A stretch of DNA of 64,000 nucleotides, from contig NZ_CP036274.1 of assembly GCF_007747655.1 (NCBI RefSeq), forward strand, positions 6,572,001 to 6,636,000, read 5' to 3'. The translations under genes were made by a program, and so were the position numbers. This document shows positions 57,294 through 64,000 of the stretch, piece by piece. The stretch comes from Anatilimnocola aggregata (GTDB lineage: Bacteria > Planctomycetota > Planctomycetia > Pirellulales > Pirellulaceae). The notes beneath the pieces are model-generated. The model ran no database searches, was not told where the DNA came from, and saw nothing but the letters and a program-made list of their open reading frames with translations. Position 1 is the stretch's first letter, and the number at the start of each line of letters is the position of its first letter.

Positions 57294-57396
57294 GGCGCAG
57301 CGTTAACGAAAAATGGCTCAATGTCCAACAAACGCGAACAGCACGCGTGCGCGAAAATGGCTGGCAAACACGCGCTGAGTACACCACGTGCCACCC
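57294..57396 (-). repeat. Right inverted end of RAYT element
   Basis: The outer 21 bases (57376-57396) are the exact reverse complement of 56499-56519. The inner part shows the same block order as the left end with small insertions. It ends 19 bp from the stop codon of the convergent DUF1501 gene. Confidence 0.75.
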
Positions 57397-57415
57397 AGAG
57401 TAGACAAGAATTGCG

Positions 57416-58825
57416 TTAGATCAACTCTTTCATCGCTTGTGCCTGGTCATGCACCAGGTATTGGGGCCGGCCGGAGAGGTCGGTGACGGTGGCGTGGGGC
57501 GAGATGCCGAGGTTGTGATAGAGCGTGGCGAAGATTTCGCCGAACTTGGTGGGACGGCTGGTGGCTTCTCCACCGTGGCGGTCGGTGCTGCCGATGATCT
57601 GGCCGGTACGCATGCCGCCGCCGGCGAGTAAGCAACTGTTGACGCGGGGCCAGTGGTCGCGGCCCACTTGCTTGCTGATGATTGGCGTGCGGCCGAATTC
57701 TCCCCAGACGAGCACGGTCACATCGTCCGACAGTCCGCGGTCTTTCAAATCGTCGAGCAGGCAGGCGAGGCCGTTATCGAAGATCGGGAAGTCTTCTTTT
57801 TCGCGCAGGAAGATGGAGTTGTTCGCCCGGCCTTCGGCATTAAGCCCGCCGTGCCAATCCCACTTGCTGTAGTTGAGCGTGACGACGCGGCAGCCTGCCT
57901 CGACCAAGCGGCGGGCCAGCAGAAAGCTCTGCGGCACGCGCGGGGCGCCGTTGGCGTCGATCATGATCTTCGTGTTGCCCGTGCCATAGCGGGCCACTGT
58001 TGCCGGATCTTCCTTCGACAGGTCGAGCGCATCGGCCAACTTAGACGAGGTGAGGATATCGAAGGCTTGCTGGCAAATGGCATCCATCCCGCTCAGTTTG
58101 CCGCTGCGGTCGAAATCGCGGCGGAGCTTATCCATGCTGCTGAGCAAGTTGCGGCGGTCGCCGAGACGCTCGGGCGTGACACCGTTCAGCACCATGTTCT
58201 GGCGAGCATCGCCCAGCGCGCCGAAGGCCGATTGCCCAATGCCGAGAAAGCCAGGCCCCGGTTCGTTGTACGGTCCGTGAGTGGTGGTGTAAGCCAGGCT
58301 GGCGAACGGAGGAATCGCGGCTTCAACCGGCCCTTGAATTTTGCCGACGACGGAGCCGAACTGCGGCCAACCACCGGCAGGTGCCGACTTGCTGGGGACT
58401 CGGCCAGTGTAGCACTGGTGAGCATCGTGCCCGGCTTGCGAGTCGACGATCGAGCGGACGACAGCTAGACGATCGGCCCGCTGATTGAGCTTGGGCAGCA
58501 GGTCGCAGAACTCCATGCCCGGCACATTGGACGGCGCGGGACGCATCGGCCCGGCGATTTCGACCGGGGCATCGGGCTTCATGTCCCACATGTCTTGATG
58601 GGGCGGCCCGCCGACCAGGTAGACCATAATCACCGACTTTGTGCCCGGCTTGCGACCAGCACTGCTACCTTGCGAGTTGGCTCCACCCGCTTGCGCTTCC
58701 GCCCGCAATAACTGACTGAGCGTAATGCCGCCGAGTCCGAGGGCACCGATCTGCAAAAAATCACGACGCGTATGGCCGTTGCACAAGGGCGAGACCGTCC
58801 GAGCCGAGTATTGCAGATTGAGCAT
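57416..58825 (-). CDS. DUF1501 family exported protein
   Basis: 469 residues. The N-terminus has GHTRRDFLQIGALGLGGITL, a twin-arginine signal. Family motifs follow: KSVIMVYLVGGPPHQDMWDM, MEFCDLLPKLNQRADRLAVV, GHDAHQCYTGRVPSKSAPAG, CRVVTLNYSKWDWHGGLNAE, and VLVWGEFGRTPIISKQVGRD, ending LVHDQAQAMKELI. It is more similar in layout to the DUF1501 gene at 17777 than to the one at 755. No DUF1553 partner is adjacent. Confidence 0.94.
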   Translation of the reverse strand: MLNLQYSARTVSPLCNGHTRRDFLQIGALGLGGITLSQLLRAEAQAGGANSQGSSAGRKPGTKSVIMVYLVGGPPHQDMWDMKPDAPVEIAGPMRPAPSNVPGMEFCDLLPKLNQRADRLAVVRSIVDSQAGHDAHQCYTGRVPSKSAPAGGWPQFGSVVGKIQGPVEAAIPPFASLAYTTTHGPYNEPGPGFLGIGQSAFGALGDARQNMVLNGVTPERLGDRRNLLSSMDKLRRDFDRSGKLSGMDAICQQAFDILTSSKLADALDLSKEDPATVARYGTGNTKIMIDANGAPRVPQSFLLARRLVEAGCRVVTLNYSKWDWHGGLNAEGRANNSIFLREKEDFPIFDNGLACLLDDLKDRGLSDDVTVLVWGEFGRTPIISKQVGRDHWPRVNSCLLAGGGMRTGQIIGSTDRHGGEATSRPTKFGEIFATLYHNLGISPHATVTDLSGRPQYLVHDQAQAMKELI

Positions 58826-59267
58826 GGCAGGCGTCCTGAGGCGGGGTAGGAATTGAGCCTGATCCTACCCTATCGGCACTGCCAGTTGCAATAGTGAGCG
58901 TTTATGCGACGGGGCTACGCATTCTTTGAACTTATGTTCGACTGGAGTGATGGAGTGGGTGTCAGGGCCAATGGAATGCCCTTCGCCCTTGATTAGCGGG
59001 TGCGAGGGACTTCGCCATCCGTTAGCGGTCGCGTCGGCTGCGACCGTTTGTGGCATGCTGACCATCGCCCCGGGCTGCGAAGCGAATCGCGCTGGGGGGC
59101 CGCGAACTGTTGCCAACACGTATCGCAATCTGCTGCGACACTTGCCAGTCGATGCGCTCGTCGCAGCGGGAATGTATACCTTATGATGATCTTCGTTTCG
59201 GTCTCGCGGCCCCCAAGTCGAGTGCTCCGATACCTTCAACGACATTCCCCGCGCTTAGTAGGTTCGA
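58826..59267. other. Divergent intergenic region, 442 bp
   Basis: Between the DUF1501 gene (minus) and the ArfB-like gene (plus). Overlapping frames on both strands (for example 58865-59245 minus) have no signal peptide, motif or ribosome site. No palindromic repeat, tRNA or clear promoter was recognised. The ArfB-like ATG follows TAGTAGGTTCGA without a strong ribosome site. Confidence 0.4.
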
Positions 59268-59687
59268 ATGATTACCGTTAGTGCTCGCATCACCATTCCC
59301 GAAAGTGAACTGCGCTTCACGTTTTCTCGTAGCAGCGGGCCGGGCGGGCAGAACGTGAACAAGGTCAGCAGCAAAGCGACCATGCACTGGAACGCCGTGG
59401 AATCGCCCAGTTTGCCCGACGACGTCAAACAGCGGTTCCTCACGACCTACAAGAGTAAACTCACCACGCTGGGTGAAGTGGTGATTGTCAGCCAGGAATC
59501 GCGGGACCAGCCCAAGAATATTCAGATTTGTCTCGATAAGTTGCGGGGCATGATCTTGGAAATCCTCGTCCCGCCCAAAAAGCGACGCCCCACGAAGCCC
59601 ACCAAGGGATCGAAAGTTCGCCGGTTGGATGCCAAAAAGGGTCGTTCGCAAACCAAGCAAAACCGTCGGCCTATCAAGGGCGAATAG
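59268..59687 (+). CDS. ArfB/YaeJ-like peptidyl-tRNA hydrolase (RF-1 domain)
   Basis: 139 residues. The catalytic loop SRSSGPGGQNVNKVSSKATM has the GGQ tripeptide at residues 26-28. The remaining short domain (VVIVSQESRDQPKNIQICLD) and the basic tail (KGSKVRRLDAKKGRSQTKQN with RRP) match ArfB/ICT1-type factors, which bind stalled ribosomes and release the peptide. There is no stop-codon recognition domain, which separates it from RF1/RF2. Basic tail residues would enter the empty mRNA channel. Confidence 0.92.
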   Translation: MITVSARITIPESELRFTFSRSSGPGGQNVNKVSSKATMHWNAVESPSLPDDVKQRFLTTYKSKLTTLGEVVIVSQESRDQPKNIQICLDKLRGMILEILVPPKKRRPTKPTKGSKVRRLDAKKGRSQTKQNRRPIKGE

Positions 59688-59704
59688 TTACCTTACGGTG
59701 TAGA

Positions 59705-59753
59705 GTGGACTTTAGCCCACGTCGCCAATCCATCCATGTGGGCTCAAGCTCAC
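59705..59753. repeat. Palindromic repeat with GTGGGCT arms
   Basis: Arms GTGGACTTTAGCCCAC (59705-59720) and GTGGGCTCAAGCTCAC (59738-59753) pair at 13 of 16 positions. It fills the 98-bp gap between the ArfB-like and PPK2 genes. Confidence 0.6.
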
Positions 59754-59785
59754 ACGACAACTCGAGAGGCGATTGAACCAGCTAT

Positions 59786-60691
59786 ATGACTGACCGCAAC
59801 AAGCTCATCGAAAAGTTTCGCGTGTCCCCGGGCAAGAAGTTCGATCTTGCCGATCACGACCCCGATTGGTCCGGCGACAAAGATGTTGCCGTCGAAAAGC
59901 GGAAGGAATATGCGAAGGAATCGCTGACGTTGGACGTGAGCGAACTGGCCGAAGCGCAAGAGATGCTCTACGCCGACAATTCCTGGTCGCTCCTGGTCAT
60001 CTTTCAGGCAATGGATGCCGCGGGCAAAGACAGCACGATCAAGCACGTCATGTCGGGCATCAACCCGCAAGGCTGCCAGGTCTATTCGTTCAAGCATCCA
60101 TCAGCCGAAGAACTCGATCACGATTTCCTCTGGCGCTGTAACCGAGCACTCCCCGAGCGCGGCCGCATCGGCATCTTCAACCGTTCCTACTACGAAGAAG
60201 TCCTGATTGTCCGCGTGCATCCCGAGCTGATCGGTGCCCAGCGGATTCCCGGGGTGCAGCCCGGCGAAGCGCTCAAGAAAGAGTTCTGGGAGCATCGCTA
60301 TGAAGATATCAACTCGTTTGAACGCCACCTGACGCGCAATGGAACCACTATCGTCAAGTTCTTCTTGAACATCTCGAAGAAGGAGCAACGAAAGCGGTTC
60401 CTCAAACGCATCGACGAGCCCGAGAAGCATTGGAAGTTTGCCGCATCCGACTTGCACGAGCGAAATTATTGGGACGACTACATGCGGGCCTACGAAGATT
60501 GCCTCTCTGCCACCAGCACCGAACATGCTCCCTGGTACGTAATTCCCGCCGATCACAAATGGGTGACTCGGGCAGCGGTGGCGGCAATTCTGAACCAAAC
60601 CATTCGCGGCCTGGGGCTCAAGTGGCCACAGATTTCGCCAGCCCAAGCAGCCGAGATCGCCAAAGCGCGCGAGGAGTTAAAGGGAGAATAG
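59786..60691 (+). CDS. Polyphosphate kinase 2 family protein
   Basis: 301 residues, typical of a single-domain PPK2. The Walker A-like loop is [20 protein letters not shown] near residue 75, and the Walker B/lid motifs are [20 protein letters not shown] and, later, [20 protein letters not shown] and [20 protein letters not shown]. The C-terminus has [23 protein letters not shown]2 enzymes phosphorylate nucleoside mono- or diphosphates using polyphosphate. The class (I, II or III) cannot be fixed by eye. A DUF1549 gene follows after 83 bp. Confidence 0.94.
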   Translation: MTDRNKLIEKFRVSPGKKFDLADHDPDWSGDKDVAVEKRKEYAKESLTLDVSELAEAQEMLYADNSWSLLVIFQAMDAAGKDSTIKHVMSGINPQGCQVYSFKHPSAEELDHDFLWRCNRALPERGRIGIFNRSYYEEVLIVRVHPELIGAQRIPGVQPGEALKKEFWEHRYEDINSFERHLTRNGTTIVKFFLNISKKEQRKRFLKRIDEPEKHWKFAASDLHERNYWDDYMRAYEDCLSATSTEHAPWYVIPADHKWVTRAAVAAILNQTIRGLGLKWPQISPAQAAEIAKAREELKGE

Positions 60692-60774
60692 AACGCTCGC
60701 GGAACGGCCCCATGTTTGCCACCACCAGCGTTTGGACCCTACAATCAGGCATCTCTTCTCGGAGCGGCGGGATC

Positions 60775-62343
60775 ATGCACTTGTCTTCCCTCAGAATGGC
60801 GATTTACGCCTGCGTGCCTTGCCTGGCAATCGCGCTGACGGCAACCGCGCAGGAACACGATGCGGCGAATGCTCGCGCGGCGATGATTCGCCAGATCGAC
60901 CGGCGCATCGACGAAACGCTCGCCAAGGCGCAACTGGCTGCGGCTGAGGAAGCAGACGATGCCGAGTTTTTGCGGCGGGCCCATCTCGATCTGACTGGCG
61001 TGATTCCGCGCGTGGCTGAGGTGCGCAGATTCCTGGCCGATCAGCGGCCCGACAAACGTGCGCAATTGATCGACGACCTGCTGGCCTCGCCGGCTCATGC
61101 GAATCATCTGGCCAACCTCTGGCGCTCGATCATGTTGCCGGGTGGCATCAGCTTGGAGCAGATTAATAGTGTGGTTGGCGTGCAGAATTGGCTACGGCAA
61201 CGCTTCATCGAGAATCTGCGTTACGACAACCTCGTCTCCGAGTTGCTGGTTGCTACCGCCGGAGATGATGCCGGCCCAGCGCTCTATTACACCTCGCTCA
61301 ATCTGGCTCCCGAGAAGCTGGCTTCCAGCACTGCCCGCATCTTCCTGGGGCTGCAGATTGAATGTGCCGAGTGCCACGATCATCCCACCGATCAATGGAA
61401 GCAGGCCGATTTTTGGGGGTACGCGTCTTTCTTCGCCCAGTTGCAACGACCCGAGAATAATCTCCCTGGCATGCAGGCCAGATTGATCGACCTCGAAACG
61501 GGCGACGTGAAGATTCCCAATACGGAATCGATCGTCCCACCGAAATTTCCCAGCGGGCGTAATCCCGCGCCCGATGAACTTGGTTCCCGGCGCATGAAAC
61601 TCGCCGTCTGGATGGCCTCGCGCGACAATCCGTACCTCGCCCGGGCAGCCGTGAATCGAGGGTGGGCCATTCTGTTCGGCCGCGGGCTGGTGGAACCGGT
61701 CGATGATCTCGGCCCCCACAATCCAGCATCGCATCCAGAACTTCTCGACGAGTTGACTCAATATTTCATCGACACGGGCTTCGATCTGCGCGAACTGCTC
61801 CGCACTTTGGCACAGACCAAGACATATCAGCGGACCAGTCGCTGGACATCGGTCGAAGTGCCACCGGAATTGTACGCGCACATGCCCGTGAAAGCCCTTT
61901 CCGCGGAGCAACTCTACGATTCGCTCAATCGTGTGCTCGTGCGGCGCGGTCAAGGCGATATGCCTGGGCTGAACGTGCGCAGTCCGCTGCTCGATCCGCA
62001 GCGGCAGCAATTCCTCGCCAAGATGCAAGGCCAAGGTCGCTCGCCGCTGGAATATCAAGCCGGCGTGCTGCAAGCGCTCACGCTGCTCAATGGTGTCGAT
62101 TTGACCGAAGCGACAACCGCCGAGAGAAGCCCGCTGTTGCTAGCGCTCGATGCTCCTCTGTTCGACGATGGCGAAAAACTCGAAGCGATGTTTCTCGCCA
62201 CGGTCACTCGCCCACCGACAGCTGATGAAGGTGGACTGTTTCTCAAGCATGTTGCCGCGCGCTCGCCGAGCGAGAAGAATAAGGCCTGGAGCGATTTGCT
62301 CTGGGCCGTCCTCAACACGGCCGAATTCGCAACGAATCATTAA
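60775..62343 (+). CDS. Short exported DUF1549/DUF1553 protein
   Basis: 522 residues from the ATG at 60775 with GGAGCGGCGGG upstream; the frame back to 60430 overlaps ppk2 and is rejected. Signal peptide: IYACVPCLAIALTATAQ. DUF1549 motifs: RRAHLDLTGVIPRVAEVRRF and the Cys/His motif IECAECHDHPTDQWKQADFW. DUF1553 motifs: NPYLARAAVNRGWAILFGRG, VDDLGPHNPASHPELLDELT, FDLRELLRTLAQTKTYQRTS and the end LLWAVLNTAEFATNH. It is shorter than the usual 700-1000 residues, because it lacks an added cytochrome or insert, and has no DUF1501 neighbour. Confidence 0.92.
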   Translation: MHLSSLRMAIYACVPCLAIALTATAQEHDAANARAAMIRQIDRRIDETLAKAQLAAAEEADDAEFLRRAHLDLTGVIPRVAEVRRFLADQRPDKRAQLIDDLLASPAHANHLANLWRSIMLPGGISLEQINSVVGVQNWLRQRFIENLRYDNLVSELLVATAGDDAGPALYYTSLNLAPEKLASSTARIFLGLQIECAECHDHPTDQWKQADFWGYASFFAQLQRPENNLPGMQARLIDLETGDVKIPNTESIVPPKFPSGRNPAPDELGSRRMKLAVWMASRDNPYLARAAVNRGWAILFGRGLVEPVDDLGPHNPASHPELLDELTQYFIDTGFDLRELLRTLAQTKTYQRTSRWTSVEVPPELYAHMPVKALSAEQLYDSLNRVLVRRGQGDMPGLNVRSPLLDPQRQQFLAKMQGQGRSPLEYQAGVLQALTLLNGVDLTEATTAERSPLLLALDAPLFDDGEKLEAMFLATVTRPPTADEGGLFLKHVAARSPSEKNKAWSDLLWAVLNTAEFATNH

Positions 62344-62347
62344 CAAG

Positions 62348-62424
62348 TAGCCCGACGCGTTAGCGAGGGTGCGGCTCATAGGGGATGCTGATTCGCACTT
62401 CTCCCTTGCTGACGCATCGGGCTA
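62348..62424. repeat. Palindromic dispersed repeat, second copy
   Basis: The 22-nt arms 62348-62369 (TAGCCCGACGCGTTAGCGAG and GG) and 62403-62424 (ending CATCGGGCTA) are inverted copies with a few mismatches. The left arm matches that at 45280-45301 at all but one position; the interior differs in sequence and length (33 bp). It lies four bases after the DUF1549 gene stop. Confidence 0.85.
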
Positions 62425-62449
62425 CATCGGAAAATAGAACTCTCCCTGC

Positions 62450-63103
62450 ATGGCTCGCATCTTGATTACGTCTGGACCGACGAGGCAATATCTCGATCCG
62501 GTGCGCTACCTCACCAATGGTTCCAGCGGACGCATGGGCAAGGCGCTCGCGCAGGCAGCGCTCGACCTGGGCCACGAAGTGGTGATTATCACCGGCCCCG
62601 TGAATGTCGATTATCCGGCTGCGGCTAAAATCATCCCGATCATTTCGACCGAAGAGTTGCTCGCCGCTGCGCGGGAGGAATTTGCTCGGTGCGATGGCGT
62701 GATCGGTGCAGCAGCTCCGTGCGACTATCGTCCGCTGCAGGTTGAAACGCACAAGATCGCGAAAAATGGCCAACCGCTATTGTTGCAACTGGTCGAAACA
62801 CCGGACGTGATCGCCACGCTCGGCAGCGAGAAGCGGCCCGATCAATGGGTTGTCGGTTTTGCGCTCGAAACCGACGATGCGCGGTTTCGGGCCATCACCA
62901 AGCTGGAAAAGAAGCACTGTGATCTGATTGTGCTCAATGGACCGACCGCCATGGATGCCGGGGACAACGATATTGAGTTGTTGGACCGGGAAGGGGAGGT
63001 GATTTTGTCAGCGCACGGTTCGAAGGACGAAGTTGCAAAGCAGATTGTGCAAGTGATTCAGGCCAAACTAATCGCACATTTTCAGTTGCTCGCGAAGGAA
63101 TAA
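62450..63103 (+). CDS. CoaB-type phosphopantothenate-cysteine ligase domain protein
   Basis: 217 residues, corresponding only to the CoaB half of CoaBC. ILITSGPTRQYLDPVRYLTN and GSSGRMGKALAQAALDLGHE form the nucleotide-binding start, followed by VVIITGPVNV, DGVIGAAAPCDYRP (usual VxxAAVxDYRP with Ala-Pro-Cys here), PDQWVVGFALETDDARFRAI and KKHCDLIVLNGP. It condenses 4'-phosphopantothenate with cysteine in CoA synthesis. The CoaC decarboxylase must be encoded elsewhere. Confidence 0.9.
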   Translation: MARILITSGPTRQYLDPVRYLTNGSSGRMGKALAQAALDLGHEVVIITGPVNVDYPAAAKIIPIISTEELLAAAREEFARCDGVIGAAAPCDYRPLQVETHKIAKNGQPLLLQLVETPDVIATLGSEKRPDQWVVGFALETDDARFRAITKLEKKHCDLIVLNGPTAMDAGDNDIELLDREGEVILSAHGSKDEVAKQIVQVIQAKLIAHFQLLAKE

Positions 63104-63304
63104 GCCACAGTCCCCGCGTCGCTGGTTGTTCGGAGGAAATCCGGCAACCGGCCCCGAGAAGCGGTCGATACCTGCAGAGAGCACGATTGGCGAAGAGCTG
63201 CCGGTTGCGGCGAGAAGTTCTCGCGGTCAGCGGGAGTTTTTGGAAATTAGTTTTTTCGTGAAAAGAACTAATCGCCTGTCGATTCGCCCTCGAACGCTTG
63301 TCAG

Positions 63305-63321
63305 TTGGCATAACAGTTGCC
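63305..63321 (+). promoter_or_regulatory. Sigma-54-type promoter for ATP-grasp gene
   Basis: TTGGCATAACAGTTGCC matches the -24/-12 consensus (TGGCAC-N5-TTGC): the GG (63307-63308) and GC (63319-63320) are separated by exactly 10 bases. It lies about 120 bp before the ATP-grasp ATG. The rest of the 338-bp gap contains an ATTAGTT/AACTAAT hairpin (63246-63272) upstream, a place where an activator could bind. No activator gene is visible. Confidence 0.6.
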
Positions 63322-63441
63322 AAATTGGGGAAACCTGTGCTTTGTGACTTCGCAACTAGCTACTTTGCCACTGATCTGGTCGGTAGCTGCTTAAAGGTTG
63401 GGCAGTCTCATCCGAACGCACGTCCCAGCGGAGGGTCGGTG

Positions 63442-64000
63442 ATGGATTTTAGCGCGTACCAGACGGACGAATTTTACGACGAAATGTTCGAGGCTCCTGG
63501 CAAGCCCCGTGAACGTAGTCAGCACCTCGTCAGTCGGCTGCAATCGCTCTCTGCGGGAGAGTTGCAGCGGCGCCAAAAGTCGGCCGAGCTAGCCCTCCTC
63601 AATATGGGGATCACGTTCAACGTCTATGGCCACGAAGCGGGTACTGAGAAAGTGTGGCCCTTTGATCTGGTGCCACGCATCATCGACGGTGGCGAATGGG
63701 ACATGATCGAGCGCGGGCTCAAGCAGCGCATCACTGCGCTCAACATGTTCATCGACGATGTCTACAACGCGCAGTACTGTCTGCGCGATAAAGCGGTTCC
63801 CGATTGGTTGATTGGTTCCGCCAAGAATTTGCTCGAACCGTGCCGCGGCATGACTCCTCCCAAGGGAATCTGGTGCCATATCACGGGTACCGATCTGGTC
63901 CGTGACACGAACGGCCAGATGTACGTGCTCGAAGATAACTTGCGTTGTCCCTCGGGCGTTTCGTACGTGCTCGAGAATCGCGAAATCATGAAGCGGACCT
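63442..64000 (+). CDS. Circularly permuted type 2 ATP-grasp protein (3' end outside window)
   Basis: The ATG at 63442 has GGAGGG upstream, and 186 codons are visible up to the edge. The start AYQTDEFYDEMFEAPGKPRE, ALLNMGITFNVYGHEAGTEK, PFDLVPRIIDGGEWDMIERG, LKQRITALNMFIDDVYNAQY, and GIWCHITGTDLVRDTNGQMY with VLEDNLRCPSGVSYVLENRE match the CP_ATPgrasp family (DUF404/DUF407). These enzymes are usually encoded with alpha-E, transglutaminase-like and proteasome-type proteins and are thought to make a peptide-like product. Those partners would be expected just beyond the window. Confidence 0.93.
   Translation, partial: MDFSAYQTDEFYDEMFEAPGKPRERSQHLVSRLQSLSAGELQRRQKSAELALLNMGITFNVYGHEAGTEKVWPFDLVPRIIDGGEWDMIERGLKQRITALNMFIDDVYNAQYCLRDKAVPDWLIGSAKNLLEPCRGMTPPKGIWCHITGTDLVRDTNGQMYVLEDNLRCPSGVSYVLENREIMKRT

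Larger units (their letters stand above)
56499..57396 (+). mobile_element. Decayed RAYT (REP-associated transposase) element
   Basis: An 898-bp unit bounded by matching inverted ends: the outer 21 bases at 56499-56519 and 57376-57396 are perfect inverted copies (GGGTGGCACGTGGTGTACTC plus one base). Similarity continues weakly for about 100 bp on each side. The interior holds one Y1/HUH transposase pseudogene. Inverted long ends with a single HUH transposase are the arrangement of RAYT genes flanked by REP-type palindromes. No target duplication was recognised at the borders. Confidence 0.8.

Noticed and set aside
58865-59245. 126-codon minus-strand frame in the 442-bp gap
   Set aside because: No signal, motif, ribosome site or codon pattern distinguishes it, and other frames overlap it on the plus strand.

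Overview
The window reads as a chromosome segment of a planctomycete, most likely of the Pirellulales type. The evidence is the family content: three Tat-exported DUF1501 proteins, DUF1549/DUF1553 proteins, a DUF1559 pseudopilin-like protein, a PVC-type haem-binding dehydrogenase with a C-terminal CxxCH, a secreted Cys-type sulfatase, a DUF6677-like membrane protein, large VWA proteins, a trypsin-like protease ending in an SHD1-like domain, and an H1-like Lys/Ala-rich protein. Coding is dense, both strands are used, and many genes are single or in short runs. I saw no rRNA, tRNA, CRISPR array or prophage. Assignments come from reading motifs by eye; no database search was run.

Layout. 1-8.2 kb: the end of a DUF1553 gene followed by its DUF1501 partner, a PIG-L deacetylase, a CbbX/SpoVK-like AAA+ protein with TerB-like and zinc-ribbon ends, a VWA lipoprotein (minus strand) and a thioredoxin-like secreted protein. 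8.2-16.7 kb: an OmpR-type regulator with its sensor kinase, a PQQ-type beta-propeller, a PhoR-like kinase, a large membrane protein of unknown function, and a YbaK-type deacylase. 17.2-28.5 kb: csrA, a second DUF1501 gene, a proline-rich lipoprotein fused to a DUF900 hydrolase, iron alcohol dehydrogenase, ExbD, nagA, DUF1559 plus a small lipoprotein, type-4 uracil-DNA glycosylase and a DJ-1/PfpI protein. 28.6-34 kb: a 1346-residue VWA/secretin-N/Gly-Met/DUF2135 protein and an unknown membrane-anchored protein. 34-38.4 kb: secreted SGNH hydrolase, Tat-exported metallophosphoesterase, sulfatase, and a small membrane protein. 38.4-43.5 kb (minus): YdeP-like molybdopterin oxidoreductase, cytochrome P450, and a BaiN/HI0933 flavoprotein. 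43.5-50 kb (minus): two small membrane proteins, leuD, leuC, an H1-like protein, a PrcB-like secreted protein and an S1C-type protease. 50-64 kb: the PVC-type dehydrogenase, ligA, a DUF502 protein, a decayed REP-associated transposase element, a third DUF1501 gene, an ArfB-like factor, PPK2, a short DUF1549/DUF1553 protein, a CoaB-only protein, and the start of a circularly permuted ATP-grasp gene behind a sigma-54-like promoter.

The most unusual content is intergenic. A 92-bp two-hairpin element occurs three times with identical geometry: a 27-nt hairpin, a 38-nt spacer, a 27-nt hairpin. Stems are 10 bp, loops are 7 nt, and one stem differs by paired changes between copies. Copies lie at 16822-16913 (minus), 44520-44611 and 47084-47175 (both plus); the last two bracket leuCD as direct copies. 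Other palindromic repeats occur at 45280-45380 (between leuC and leuD), 47184-47248, 59705-59753 and 62348-62424. The transposase remnant at 56499-57396 has roughly 100-bp inverted ends and two in-frame stop codons. It is the only transposase remnant seen in the window, but its ends do not match the two-hairpin element.
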